A stretch of 64,000 bases of DNA from contig CM046878.1 in NCBI GenBank assembly GCA_025667525.1, positions 517,398,274 through 517,462,273 of the forward strand. The letters run 5' to 3'. Source of the DNA: Glebionis coronaria. Lineage: Eukaryota > Streptophyta > Magnoliopsida > Asterales > Asteraceae. The position numbers and the translations under genes were made by a program. The notes under the pieces were generated by a model. It was not told where the DNA came from. It searched no databases and saw only the letters and a program-made list of their open reading frames with translations. Shown piece after piece: positions 31,958 through 44,739 of the stretch (its first letter is position 1; every line of letters starts with the position of its first letter).

Positions 31958-34918
31958 TGTAACACCCCATTTCGGAAATGGAATCTTACGCATAATCATG
32001 GCGTGTCATCAAAGCATACAAGGATAAATGTCTAAGCATTATTTGACCATAAAAGGGAAATACCGGAATCAAACATCGGTAACCCCAAAGTAGAGCTCAT
32101 CACACACAAACATAAATACTGAAAAAGGAAAGGACGAAACAATGTCCATTGTAAGCTGTATTAAAGTAAAGGAAATGCATAAAGTAAAGAAAGACAGTAA
32201 AGCTTCCAGTCCATATGCACGTACGTTTGATATCTACGAGCGTCCCTGAGTACCTGCCGTTTTGGGAACATGAAAAGGAAAACGGCTGAGCAAGACGCTC
32301 AGTGCATGGATGTACAATATAGCATGAAATAGGATAAGCATGTAACATATAACAGCGGAAGACTAAGTTCTGAGTAGACTGGTTAAGTATTGAGAAAACT
32401 GGTTTTATAGTTTGAAAAGCCTTATGTTTATCTTATGAAAACTGTTTTAACATATATATACCATAGCCCATATAGGTTATGAAAAGGTCACGTGCATGAA
32501 TACTTGGAGGGGTGACCTCATCATGCTGATTAGAGGGGATGCCTCTAATTAATATACTGGTCTGGGTAGGAGGGATCAACTCCTTGTGAAGGATGCAAGG
32601 CACACACCACATTCACCATGAAATACTGAATAAAACATGTAACTAGGATGCACCCATACGCCCCACATGATATAATAATATGGCCAAAACTGAAAGGGAC
32701 GCCACGAGCAATCACTCCGCCGTGGGGAAGTCATAACATTGGTGCCTCCAATGTTATGGTTATGGTACCTCCATAACTAGGTGAAACTGGTCATGCTTGT
32801 ATATGGCTATAGATTATGCTAATTAAACATAAGCAGTTCAAAACAATAAAACAAATACTGGGGAAAACAGTTGGCTGCATACGGGAAATCCTAATAAGGA
32901 AAGAATGTCCATACTGAAAGGACGGGAATCCGTACCTCAAGTCCAGTGAATGAACGGAAGAAAGACTCCTACTTCTGGATTACTAACGCTACATGAATAC
33001 ACACGTGTATAAGTATCGAATCACTGATTACGTACTGGGTTTTATGTCTCATCTTAGCTTACTTTGTATGTTTTAGGTCATGGTTTACTGTTTAAAGCCC
33101 TATCTGTGTTTACCTTGTACTCTGATTAATCTGATAAAGTATTACTGGTAATTCATGTATTATTATACTTACTGTGTAATAATAAATAACTTTCCAAAAA
33201 TAGCAGGTTTCCAAAAATAGAAAGTTTCCAAAAATAGAAAGTTTCCAAAAATAGAAAGTTTCCAAAAATAGAAAGTTTCCAAAAATAAAAAGTTTCCAAA
33301 AATAGAATTTACTGCTTAAAATAGATTAGTTTCTAAAAATAGAAAATTTCCAAAAATAGATCAGCTGCCTTAATTAAATAAGTTTCCATATATAGAAGGT
33401 TTCCATGATTAGATTAGCTGCCTGAAATAGATAGATTTCCATATATAGAAGGTTTCCATTAATAGATTAGTTGCCTTATTTAATTAAGTTTCTATAAATA
33501 GAAGTTTCCATAATTAGAATTAAGCTGGTTGCATAAGCTAACATATAAGTCTAAGTGTTTATAAGCTTATTTCTTAAGTCATATGATATAGTGTATAGTT
33601 TAATTATTATTTCATGTATTTTAATTAAATTATAGGTTAAGCATTTTAATTAAAGTATAACATGTTTTAATTAAAATGGAATAAAATACTTAGGTTAAAA
33701 TGTGTATTATTATGCATTAATAACATAACCTAAGTCATGTCTAAATTAATTAATTATAGGCATGTTTTAAATAATTAATTAATTATAACTTATAACATAA
33801 AATACTTAGGTTAAATTAATATCATGCTAAATTAATAATTAAAAATAACCTAAGTCATGGTTTAATTAATATCTCATGTTATTAATTAATTTATATCCTA
33901 AGTTCATAATTCGTAAAATTAACATGTAGCATAAATCATGATTTAACCAACGAACCATGAGCCGGGCATGAACTCGACACCGTACCCCGAGCCAACTCGG
34001 GGTACTTGTGTCCCCTTGCTGCCGTGGGTCCCACATGCACCAACCAAGACCAAAATGGTCTTGGTGGTGGCGGCTAAAAGCAAACCGAACCCCCCTCGGG
34101 TTGGTTTTACTAGGCGGCCAACAACAAACACCCCCATATAACAACCTTTGATTTTAATTAACCCCAAAACATGTTAGATCTATGTTTAATTATCATGTTT
34201 TAATAAGAATAACAATAACACGTTCATGAAAATAATCAAAGATTTAAAAAGAATTAAAAAGAAAGGTTTAGAATGATATACCAATACGTAGCTTGGAAGA
34301 GGATGAACAAACACGGTTTATAGCAATGGTTTTCAAGATCAAAATCAATCAACAACCACCTATGGTGGTCCTTAAGGTGGCGGCACAAAGAGACCAAGAG
34401 GAGGAGAGAAAAACCTTTTTAGGTTAAATGCTTATTTTCTTGAAATGTAAAAATGAAATGAATACTTACCATAACCCCCCCTTTCATGTAAAAGTCAATG
34501 GGCTAAGCCCATTTTGGTTATGTGTGCCGTGGGTATGGGGCCCCACATGAGGTACCCGTACCTTTTCTCGTGTCCCGATGTTTCGTGTTCGTTCGTGGTT
34601 AAACGTGTTCGTGTTTAAAGTGTTTCTGTTTATTTTATCATGTAGTTTATCGTATTATATACACTCGTAATTAAGTACTTACGTAATTATTTTAGTTCGT
34701 GTTTTAAAATGGTGATCATGATTTAATTATGTTCACGTGAAATATCTATTAATTGTTTATCATGAGTTTGTACGTAATCGATACTTATCATGTCATACAC
34801 GTATGCACTTGCTTGATTATTAGCACATGAATGTGATCAATACTAAATAGGGTAAGCTTTAATCTAGGACGTACGATCTTAAGGGCACTATTCATGGTAA
34901 AAGCATGTGGGTTTTACA
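31958..34918 (-). repeat. 5' LTR of F
   Basis: 2,961 bp, TGTAACACCCC to TTTTACA on the plus strand. I count about ten substitutions from the 3' LTR over the first 1.25 kb, plus one extra 17-bp repeat unit. It contains the same hairpins (about 33978-34065) as the other copy. Confidence 0.95.
33190..33308 (-). repeat. 17-bp tandem repeat in F 5' LTR (7 units)
   Basis: Seven units against six in the other LTR. One unit has tag changed to taa. Confidence 0.9.
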
Positions 34919-34923
34919 ACATC

Positions 34924-36110
34924 AGAATAACTACAGTTAACACAGTAAACAGTAAAACATGACAGAATACGTATAACAAGCTAGTAATACACGGAACCAG
35001 TAAAACACATGTAATTCAGACAACTGATACACGTCCATATTTCTTATGTAGTGTTATCCGTCGAGGCGAATTAGTCTTCATCGTTTTCTTTAGCTTCTAC
35101 TGGACATAAGGTACGAATTTTCCGTCCTTCAGTAAGGACAATCTCTTCCTTCATTAGGATTTCCCGTATGCAGCCAACTGTTCTCCCCAGTAGTTACAGA
35201 TTAAATGCTTATGTTTTATTAGTCACCTTAGTCATATACATGCATGACCAGTTTCACCTAGTTATGGAGGTACCATAACCATAACACTAGAGGCACTAGT
35301 GTTATGACTTCACCACGGCGGAGTGATAGCTCGTGGTGTCCCTTTCAGTTATTTGGCCATTATATTTATTATGTTATCATGTGGGGCGTATGGGTGCATC
35401 CTAGTTACATGTTTCAGTCAGGATTTCATGGTGAATGTGGTTTGTGCCTTGCATCCTTCACAAGGAGCTGATCCCTCCTACCCACTTACCAATTAAATTA
35501 GAGGCATCCCCTCTAATTTGCATGACGAGGTCACCCCTCCAAGTATTCATGCACGTTGTTGACCTCATGACCTATATTGGCTATTATGGTACATTAACTA
35601 ATACATATTTTCATAAGTAACATAAGCTATGTTTTCAGAACTAAAACCAGTTAACATGACACACAGCTAGGTTTTCCAGGACTTATTCATTTCCGCTGAT
35701 ATTCATGCTTTATGTTCTTATATGCTTTCATATTCTATGTCTTTCATGCTTTACTGTATATCCGTGCACTGAGCGTTATGCTCAGCCGTCTACTTTTCCA
35801 TGTTCCCAAACGGCAGGTACCCAAGGACGCAAGTAGGAACTCCAGAGTATGTGCATTCGGATTGGAAGCTATCCGGCCTCTTTTACCTGATGCATTTATT
35901 CCTACTTTATCATACTTTACTTCTTTTGGACATTGTTTAGTCCTTTCCATTTACAGTACTTATATTGCTTGTGTGTGAGTTACTAGACTACCGATGTTTG
36001 ATTTCGGTATTTCTATTTATGGTCGTGAATGTTTAGACATTTACCTTACATGCTTTGATGACACGTCATAAATTACTATAGCATTCTATCCTATTAAATG
36101 GGGTGTTACA
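34924..36110 (+). repeat. 3' LTR of B, second part
   Basis: It continues from 23674 after removal of F and matches about 6860-8043 of the 5' LTR with few differences, ending GGGGTGTTACA. The target duplication ACTTT follows at 36111-36115. Confidence 0.93.
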
Positions 36111-36115
36111 ACTTT

Positions 36116-36318
36116 ACTCAACCAAAATTCGCATTTGGAGAATTTAGCATACAGCTTCTTCTGGCGAAGTATCTGTAATACTGTACGAAGATGGTCGTCA
36201 TGTTCTCCCTTTGATTTAGAGAAAATCAGAATATCGTCAACGAAGACAATGACGAACTTGTCCAGAAAATCATGGAAGATACGGTTCATCAAGTCCATGA
36301 AAACTGCTGGAGCATTGG
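36116..36318 (-). pseudogene. A1 RT piece between B and D
   Basis: Minus-strand codons for [31 protein letters not shown] and [12 protein letters not shown], the catalytic VDD segment of RT. It joins leftward to 5492 and rightward (after D) to 51814, where FGLTN ends. Only 203 bp of A1 separate the two insertions. Confidence 0.93.
36314..36318. repeat. Target duplication of element D (ATTGG)
   Basis: ATTGG at 36314-36318 recurs at 51809-51813. Removing D and one copy restores FGLTNAP in RT of A1. Two further bases (TA) also match on both sides, so a 7-bp reading is possible but less usual. Confidence 0.9.
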
Positions 36319-38005
36319 TAATAACTAGATTTTACTAGTAAAAAATTTCGTTGAAATCGGTGTCTAATCGAATTGATCACGGTTAAAAGTGTGACTCAGT
36401 CGTCTTTGGTAGAAATGAAAATGTCGTCGTTGAGTAACTAAATAAAAATACAAACTTGAAAAGATTAAACTAAAAATAAAAGACTTAATTAAAATCAACA
36501 AAATATAAATGAAATAAAGCAATTTAAAACTTAATTAAAACTAAACTTTAAAAATTAAAACTTAATTAAAAGTAAACTTTAAAAATTAAAACTTTATAAA
36601 AATAAGACTTAAAAATAAGACACTTTAAAAATAAACTAAGAAAAGTCAAGTAAAAATAAAGCTAAGTAAAATGGCGAGAAAATTGAATTTGAAAATTAAA
36701 TTGGGACAAAAATGATATAAATCCGCAATACCAAAAATGTAATAATTTCGCAATGCCTTGAAAGACATAATTCCGCAATAATCAAAACCAATGATTCCGC
36801 AATGACGAAAATTAAACAATTTCGCAATGCTGAAAATCAACACAATTCCGCAATGTTGGAGATCAAGGATTCCGCAATATATGAAATAGGAATGATTCCG
36901 CAATACAAAATTGAATTCAATTCTGCAATGTGTGTTGTGGTTCGATTTCGCAATACACAAAGAAGTAACAAATCCGCAATGCAAAGACTATATAATTTCG
37001 CAATAATCAGAAAGTAACAATTCCGCAATATGCTAAGGGTTCGATTCCGCAGTACACAACAAAAGCACAATTCTGCAATATGAAAATTATTGCGAAATTG
37101 AATCAGATGTTCCTAAAAAAGTGGATCTCGGAAAGGGATGAAATTAAGCACTATTTTTGCAAGTTTTCAAGGATAATAAGCCAAAGAAAACACCAATAAG
37201 CTAACCAAGAATTCTAGATGAATGATAAAACTTGTAAAAACTTCAAACACGAACCAAGAAACGTAAAAAGCTAAGAACTTTATGTAAAAATATGACAAAA
37301 TGGATGAAGAATAAGAACACGAAATCAACACGAACAAAGATAATGAAAAAGATGAAGATTAAACAAATAAGAAAGGTAGAATGAGATGATTGAAAAGCTT
37401 GAAATTAAAATTAAAGATTAAAGATTCAAATACAAGATGAATGTAAAAAGCTTGAAAACATTAAGGAAAAGCTAGAGAGAGAAAGTACTTACCTACTCCT
37501 AATGCATAAAATAAACTAATTTCTAAAAACTAACTAACACCCTTCCTAATGACATAAAGAAGGTATTTATAGGAGGAGGAAATGATTGTTGCTTCTTTCT
37601 TTCTTTCTTTGTCTTTTCGTCTTTTAAATTTTTCGTCTTTCTCGACGTTGTCTCGGGATTTGTCGATATGAAATGAACTCGTCTTATATTTTCTTTTTTT
37701 TATTAGACTTGGTTCTTCGACTTCGTTAAACTTCCTTCATTAGACGTTTTCTTCGATAAATCTTCAGAATAGGCCTTTGACGTCCGTTCTTTTTGCACTC
37801 TTGATCTTTTGACTTCGTCTTTTGTCTTTTCTTCGATAAAAGCCCGTGAAAACCCGTGTTTTCTTCCCTTTTCACATTTTTGTCCTAAATCACAACAAAA
37901 ACACAAACCACGCATAATTTCGACTTTTACGACATTAAATATACGTTTTGGCTTGGTTATTATTATAATTAAGTGGTAAAAGGATGGGTGTTTTCGCACC
38001 TATCA
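36319..38005 (-). repeat. 3' LTR of D
   Basis: 1,687 bp. Minus-strand start TGATAGGTG at 38005, TATAAATA box at 37571-37564, array 37082-36720, end TATTA at 36319. It is very similar to 50166-51808. Confidence 0.9.
36720..37082 (-). repeat. Regular ATTCCGCAAT array in D 3' LTR
   Basis: About 15 units of ATTCCGCAAT or ATTTCGCAAT every 24 bp or so, spacers unrelated, closed by one inverted unit (attgcgaaatt). On the element's strand the unit reads ATTGCGGAAT. It lies between the TATA box and the PBS, so within the expected transcript. The frames it creates are artefacts of the repeats. Confidence 0.87.
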
Positions 38006-40062
38006 AATCCTCTACACTTGACCATTGCAATGCCCTCATGCAATGCATTAATCACAAAGCAAGATTTATATTTTCCATCATAATTAACCTACCTTAGCCT
38101 TTATTAAACACAAGACATTAATGAAACTAAAAAGATAGTAAATAACAAAATATTTGAAGGGGTAAAAAGTAAAGAGATCGAATACTTACATTAGGGTTTC
38201 GGATGTCATGAATGTTTATCACCCTCAAGTTTCACGTTCCCCATACCAAGCTTAAAAACGTGATCATTGTTATTATAAGTTAGCAAACTAACACTCACTC
38301 ATATGGCTCAATTATTCGTTTAGACTCCTTTATTCCTAGGTGTATCTCTTATATTTTATTGTTGTCTTGAATGATCACGAGGATGCATTGTTGACTTATT
38401 TTGATAGTTTATTTAGGTTGAAAATAAAGTAGGACGATTTAATCAATAGTTAGCTAAAGGACAAAATCTTTTAAAACTGCTTCTCAAAACCTCATAAAGT
38501 TCATATCTTGGCATAACTCGCTTCACGATTTGAGACCTTTCTCGGATCGATATTTGGCATTGACTTCATACTTCGGATCTTGAGAGATGATCTTGAAATA
38601 ATGGTCTTCTCTTCATAATAGGAATTTCTTCACTTGAAGTTTTTGAGAGATTCTTCATACTTGGACCACGACTTCTTCATTTTTCTCTAATCTTTATTTG
38701 GGATTTTGATATACAACGATCCGTCTCCTTTTAGGACTTGGATCTATTTATCGTCATACCTTGCTAGGGTCTTTTCGGATAGACTTCTCCATGATATTTA
38801 GGGGAGTATTTTCTTTTCGTCGTGTGTCTCGATCCTTCATATTGATTTTTGATAAATGATTCTTCACATCACTTTGGATCTTTAGCAACAAAATGTAGCC
38901 CTCATGCCTTGTTAAGGCCTTTTCGGACTCGCCAATCTTCACATCCCGCTTCAATAAGTTATGCATTGGCTATGAACTCTAATTAATACCGAGCAACTTT
39001 TAAACGATCTTGTGCTAGAAGCTAAGTAAATTTTCAAATCGTACGACCTTATTTATTGCAATTATATTTATTAACAAGCGATGGGAGAAGAAGCTCATAA
39101 TTAACTCACATAAATTCATGAAAGAATACCAAACTTATAATTGACTCTATCATCTCTCGTTCTCTATAATTTTAAAATCTTAAGGAATGAGACTCGTGGA
39201 TGCTTAGCCTATTAAATCAAAGTTTTGGGTTTTCAAGTCATCTATAGGATCTTGCAACTTCTTAGACTTTTTCAAGTTTAGAATATGCATTTTAAAGTTC
39301 CCTTGATAAACGAATTTCTAGGATCAATTATAGGAACTTGCGAAAAGTTCTTGTTCTTAACCCGTAAGAGTTAAGACTTTCGCGTTTTAAAGTTCCCTAT
39401 ATAAAAGCCTAGCAAAACTTGATTTAAACACGTTAAGGATACTAGCTAGAGTAAACTTGGATAAGTAAACTCGGGTTGAGTCAAAAGATTCATGACGGGC
39501 CTAATATATCAAAGACATCTAAACTTATTAAAACCATTTTATTAAACCTTATTCTAATGAAAGAAAATTAACGATAACAAAGGAAGATACTAATAGGCCA
39601 AAATAGATCAAAAATTTTGAAATGTCGAAAAATCAATTTTCTGGTTAAAATAAGGACAAATTCATGGAAAGGCCCACTTAACTTCGATAGAAGTCCCCCT
39701 ACACTTAATATAAACATTGGCCTTAATGTTTAAGCATGTGGGAGTAAACTCCCCTACACTTAGGACATTGTACATGTTGTTTAAATCTTGCTAAGGAAGA
39801 GACAACTAAAGTGATTCCTATTTTAATATTGAAGAATATAAAATAGAGAATCCAAAGAGTTTAGGATAGAACCGGGAAGACGGGTACACGGAATCACGGA
39901 TCGTCAAAGTCATCAATAATTGATCTTTGATAGCTCGAATCCCTGCACATGATAAGAAAGAAAACAACAAATACATACTAGGGTCTCCCCCTACAATTAT
40001 TATAAAAAACGGATAAAAAGGATAGATACTCGGGTTGCCTCCCGAGAAGCGCTTGTTTTTGT
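38006..40062 (-). other. Non-coding 3' region of element D with PPT
   Basis: It starts at the LTR with a purine tract on the minus strand (about 38006-38020, GTGTAGAGGATT). The rest matches 10453-12585 of C with many small differences and has no frame of its own. A polypyrimidine-rich part near 38600-38960 carries the TTGTTAAGGCC-type phrases seen in C. Confidence 0.7.
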
Positions 40063-41172
40063 TTACCGAGTCGTGAGCCTGACTCGACCTTGATTAGATG
40101 GGTAAGAACCTTGAAAACATCCACCAGGGTCAAATACATGGTTTTCGTCCAACAAATAGCACAAGCTTAAGGTGAACAAGACAAGCCAAAGAAGAGTAGG
40201 CGAGGTTCCCTTAAGTAATTGTTGAGCACAGTGGTAGAAGGTATGATGAAGTGAAAGCATAGCTCCATAAGTTCCATAAATCTTTCCTTTTATTTCATCA
40301 TATGGATACTGAGATGGCTTAAAAATTGTGATACTCGGATCGAACACCTTTTCCTTTAGGGGAAAATAAGACTGAGACTCAGTAGACCTTGAAGATTCGC
40401 CAACAAAACGCACAATCTCATCCGAAGAAGGTGGAAAGCGAGGTGTTAAGACATAGGTACTACGGATATTGGTGCCGTTCGGTCCTTTGAAACGGGTTTC
40501 TTAATATCCGAAGGAGGATAAAGACCATAATCAAAGTCCAAAGGAGGAGAATCATTCTCATTGGAAAAGTATGTATTGAGAAAAGTAGCAAAATCTTCCT
40601 CAAATGAGTAATCATCCAAAGTAGGATCAAGCATTGTTGGTGGAGGATCTTCATCAAAAGTAGGAGCAAGGTCATCATTTGAAGAATCACTCGAAAGAGT
40701 ATCAACATCATCAAAGTCATCATAAGTTGGCATGTCTTTATACTCTGAAGAAAAATCATCATAATCATCCACATAAAAAAATAGAATCATCATCATAATC
40801 ATCATAGATCGGTGGAGAATCATAAATTGGTGGGGGATCCAAATTGGAGAGAGAATCATCAGAATCATCCACATGGTCTTGAAAAAGTGGATTATCATAG
40901 CAACTATCGAAAAGAGGATTGTCATATACAACAAAAGCATCAAGCTTTATACTTTCCAAAGGAGTTGTAAGCTTGTCTTGCAGCACATCAATCATTTTCA
41001 CTGATTCTTGTCCATTTGATTTACTTGTAATTTTCCCCATCTTAAAAACTTGTTGATCATTCCCGACCCTTAGAATTAGTTCACCTTCGGCAACATTGAC
41101 TAAAGTTTTTCTGGTTCTCAAGAATGGTCGTCCACGTATTAACGGAATACGAGGGTCCATTTCATAATCAAC
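40063..41172 (-). pseudogene. End of protease and acidic frame (element D)
   Basis: It resumes after E with VDYEMDPRIPLIRGRPFLRT, VNVAEGELILRVGND and the acidic tail: YDNPLFDSCYDNPLFQD, one block of PPIYDSPPIYDD, YVDDYDDFSSEYKDMPTYDD, FEEDFATFLNTYF and GLYPPSDIKKPVSK. Then, in another frame, DEIVRFVGESSRSTES, YFPLKEKVFDP and, at the C-terminus, ENHVFDPGGCFQGSYPSNQG. It has fewer repeat blocks than C. The tail is again where pol should start. Confidence 0.6.
41168..41172. repeat. Target duplication of element E (TCAAC)
   Basis: TCAAC at 41168-41172 recurs at 47737-47741. Element C, which has no E insertion, reads ataatcaacaacaac at this place, confirming the empty site. Confidence 0.95.
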
Positions 41173-41492
41173 TATAGGATATTTTAAATCTAGCTTATGT
41201 TTAGAGAGAGAAAGAGATAGAAAGATAGATGATTTCACACACACTTTAGAGAGATAAAGTGATTAACTATGTGTAAAAATGAATGAAACCACACCCTCTC
41301 CATCTAAGGAGAGGGTTTATATACCAAGCCCATAAGATGGGCTTGGGCTTACAATGTTGGGCCGTCCATACATAACATGGACTAGGCCTTTCCTTGTTAA
41401 TTAGTTATAAGATATCTAGACTACGAGCTACAACTTAATATATTTTCGGAGTGACCCAATCTTCCTAAATACGTAAAAACGTATTTCCAACA
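41173..41492 (-). repeat. 3' LTR of E
   Basis: 320 bp, minus-strand start TGTTGGAAATACG at 41492. The outer end reads TATCCTATA where the other LTR has TATCCTACA. It has a TATATAAA box at 41323-41316 and two hairpins: CCCTCTCC with GGAGAGGG, and AGCCCAT with ATGGGCT. Confidence 0.93.
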
Positions 41493-44340
41493 ATCTCCCC
41501 CTAAGGGAGGTCACTCCAAACAAGGGCGTTACCCAAGTTAAAATAATAAAATAAACCTAGCATACTGTGCTTGTCTTGAGCTCGTAGTCTTCTTCTTTCT
41601 TTTCTTTTTCTTTTTAGGTGAACATGTTGATGTGATCTTTGATATCAATCTTTAGCATTAATCTCTTGCCTTGATCTTGCGCATCCATCACTTGTGATCT
41701 TCGCCTCTTCTTGACTTCATGTCCCACATACTTATACCTTCATAATTCTTGAAAGCTTCAGAGTTCGATACAACGGAAGACTTAATTTTTAGGCTTTCTT
41801 GAATTAGATGAGGTATTAAGTGCATAAAGTATAAGCATGCGGGGACGACTTCTTCTCGGATTCCGCAACGCCACAGTCTTCAAATGCCGCAACATAAGTA
41901 GACACGAACGAAATGGCTTTGAACATTTCATTCTAATTCGGTAGCATTTTACCTCTAGTCGGTGAAGACCGTTGGACGATATAAAATATCGTACTTGTGG
42001 CAGGTAGATTTAATTAAAAATCTCCTTGACAAGATTTCACGGGTAAACCCGTTCTCTTTACTCGACCGTCCAAAGCTGACTACGAACGTAAAGAGTGAAT
42101 CATTTGGATAAAATTATCCGCATGATTGAAGCCGTCAATTCTGATTCCTAGAACAAGTTTGATTCATTAAAGAATCGCACCATCGTTGCTTTCCAGTTGT
42201 CACGAGCTTGATTCATATTGAATCTTGCAAGTTACCTACCAAGTGTTGTTTAACGTTAAAACTAGAAGGATTTCCACTCATCACTGTGAACACTAAGGTA
42301 TCACTCTGAGTGTTCTGGCAAGATCACTTAAATATTGCGTAGAGGCCTGAACGTGTTTAAGTTCAGTTAAGAATTAAACCACTGTTGCTTTCCAGTTATC
42401 ACAAGCTTGATTCATAAAGAATCACACAAGTCACCTACCATGAGCTTTTTGATATTCTCCCAAGAAGGATTTCCATCTTCATTGTAAATACTTTTGTATT
42501 ACTCGGATGTTCAGGCAAGATCATGAAGATTTTGCGTAGGACTCTTAAGATCTTTCTTACTTTTCACAGTGTGTGAAGAAGTAACGAATTATGAAAGTGT
42601 ATCCTAATGAGATTTTTGATGATCTCAAATGGCTCTAGACTCGATCGTGCACTTTGGATTTTAGTAATAGGAGGCTGGAGAGGAGTGCCACCATTTCAAT
42701 ACCTATTTATTCGGAGTGAATAAATCAATAGATAACGTGTTGTCTCCGTGTGATTAAAACAAATACCTTTTGAGAGATATCTGAGTTAGCTGGGATGGGT
42801 TGTGCATTGCATCCCTAGGTCCATGATGTCTATCTTCAATATCGAGCATCATTAAAATGATCTCAATATCATATGTGTTGACCCGGTTTCTGCCTAAGGT
42901 TGTAAGGAGGGCTTCTTTCTTTACACCCTTTATCTTTAAAATTCTTTTTCATTCTTCAACCCCTTCAATGCTTACCAATACGTCATAACTAGCACCTTCT
43001 TGTAATTGTTCCAGTGCTAACTTAAGTACTTGGTCGGCATTCAGCTACGTTCACAATCTTTCTCCATCTTTCCTAAGGACTACTATTTCTAGCTATGGAA
43101 TGTCCTTGGGAAGATTCCTTCGGTCTTAGAAGAATCATTGGACTTTAACCTATCCTACCATCCTTATGTCACCACAATCTTCATCGTCGTGAAATAAATG
43201 GGTTTTGGGTAAGTATATGTCACCATGAAAATCCATTTTGATATGTAAATCCGTTTTGCTCCCCCTTAGCATATGCCACGATATTCGAAAACATTTCGCA
43301 TATGTCGGGATGAGCCAGCACATTAAGTCAAACCATTTGTGATAATTTCCCATATTAAATCACATTTTCACCCCCATATTAAAAATATTAACCCAATCGA
43401 TGTTTTTAATATCAATTGATTTAATGAAGTTTTAACAAAGGTTTTGGGAAGAAAAATGCAAGTCCGTTTTATCTTCATGATACCAAATGTATGAGATATG
43501 ATACCGATTTGTAACATGATCACATATTCACCATATTAGAAGAAATTGACAAGGTTGGACCTGATGGATGAGAACATCATATGATAAGATCAAATGGTTC
43601 TTGTCGGTAAATGTTGGTCGCCTCGTCACGTCTGAAGTCATCTCTTGACACCACATGTACGATTGGTATTGTAGTCTTGACACCAACTTGTGAACTTGGC
43701 ACGTTCGGCATCGAAGATTCTGAATGCTTGACAATTGCTCCCCCTCAATTGTTGACCCGTGTTCTATTGAGAGAGTTGTAGTCGTCGTTTCAGTAGTCGC
43801 ATCGTCGAGTATGTAGATACCAAATGTAGATAGCTATGGTTGTAGAGATGATAACTTCATAAAAACAAGACTTCTCTTGTTTTAACAAATAAATGTACTG
43901 AAGCGTACATAGATTTGTGTTAGACCAAGTTATAAAGTAAACTTGATCCCTTACAAGGTTTTAAAGTAAACCTTGCCCGAGAAAATTAATTCCCGTTGTT
44001 GAGCCAAAGCTTTCATAAGAAATACTTGACTTTAATATTAAAAGTGGGTTGCAGTCTGAAATAACTACAAGCCATATAGGCATGTTTTATGAAATATTTA
44101 CAACTTTTGTACGAACTCTATTTATGGCGCCGTGTCAATATTAATCGACATTTCTAAGGCCGTAAATATTATCGTACCAAAAGACATGCCTCTGAAAAAT
44201 AAAGTGAAAATATTTTTGGATTTTGCTAAAATTTTCAATTTTTATGGTTTTTATATTTTTGTATTTTGCTTTTGTGGATAAAAAAATATAAACAATATAT
44301 ACGAATGATCACCAAGGATACGGAGAATAGTTTACCACCA
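41493..44340 (-). other. Non-coding 3' region of E
   Basis: A PPT (minus strand CCCTTAGGGGGAGAT, 41507-41493) touches the LTR. About 2.8 kb without a coding frame follows, unusually long for a copia element. It contains a diverged direct repeat of about 190 bp (roughly 42160-42345 and 42355-42550), marked by gttgctttccag, gcttgattcat and caagatca. Nothing else is recognisable. Confidence 0.7.
42160..42550. repeat. Two diverged direct repeats of about 190 bp
   Basis: Both units share gttgctttccagtt, a following cacgagcttgattcat or cacaagcttgattcat, acctacca, aaggatttccat and aggcaagatca in the same order. Boundaries are approximate. They lie in the 3' non-coding part of E. Confidence 0.65.
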
Positions 44341-44680
44341 CTATTCTTTCGTTTCATCTGCCAGTTCCTTTAGAGTCTCAGGCGAGAAAGTTCTCATTCT
44401 TAGCTTGTCGGCCAAAAATTCCATTCGAGCGCGATCTAAAGCCTTCGTGAGAATATCCGCCAATTGATACTCAGATCGGACAAAGTAAAGCTCTGTTACT
44501 CCATTTTCCACTTGCTCCTTGATAAAGTGGTAGCGAATGTCAATATGCTTCGACCGAGAGAATTGAACATTGTTGCAGCATAAGGCAATTGCACTCTTGT
44601 TGTCACAGTATATCAGAATTTTGTTGAAACCTAGACCACGAACAGGTTTTATTGTTCCAATTTTCTGAGGTTTTAGATTA
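44341..44680 (-). pseudogene. E RNase H, C-terminal fragment
   Basis: An open frame ending at 44341 holds [56 protein letters not shown] and [15 protein letters not shown], the last third of copia RNase H and the polyprotein end. YCDNKSA carries one catalytic aspartate. The text before it is gag-like, so a deletion removed protease, integrase, RT and the start of RNase H. The stop codon is the natural end. Confidence 0.9.
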
Positions 44681-44739
44681 TTAGCGGGTACTACAGTGGG
44701 AGTAGACATATTTAAAGGGCACTTGTTTCCTACAGTAGT

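Larger units (their letters stand above)
23675..34918 (-). mobile_element. Element F: young full-length chromovirus, minus strand
   Basis: 11,244 bp with LTRs 31958-34918 (5') and 23675-26618 (3'), a perfect initiator-Met PBS, leader stem-loops, gag with three putative introns, protease, RT, RNase H, integrase, chromodomain and PPT, all in normal order. The LTRs are about 99 percent alike by eye, so it is the youngest large element here. Even so, the pol frame holds three nonsense changes and one single-base deletion. RT motifs and chromodomain place it in the Tekay/Del group. Confidence 0.95.
5498..36110 (+). mobile_element. Element B: Ty3/gypsy chromovirus, plus strand, split by C and F
   Basis: The 5' LTR is 5498-8043, followed by PBS, leader, gag, zinc knuckle, protease, RT, RNase H, integrase, chromodomain, PPT and the 3' LTR (22307-23674 plus 34924-36110). 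Athila-like element C interrupts gag and chromovirus F interrupts the 3' LTR, each with its own 5-bp duplication. Without them B is about 10 kb with LTRs near 2.55 kb, normal for Tekay-type elements. It is inserted into RT of A1. Its genes carry several stops and a frameshift, so it is dead. Confidence 0.93.

Noticed and set aside
36646..37070. Frames with recurring NCGI-like peptides in the D LTR (also 50448-50873)
   Set aside because: The peptides are direct translations of the ATTGCGGAAT repeats.
36720..37082. Regular short repeats with unique spacers resembling a CRISPR array
   Set aside because: The units are only ten bases, imperfect, and lie inside both LTRs of a plant retrotransposon; there is no cas gene and the organism is a eukaryote.
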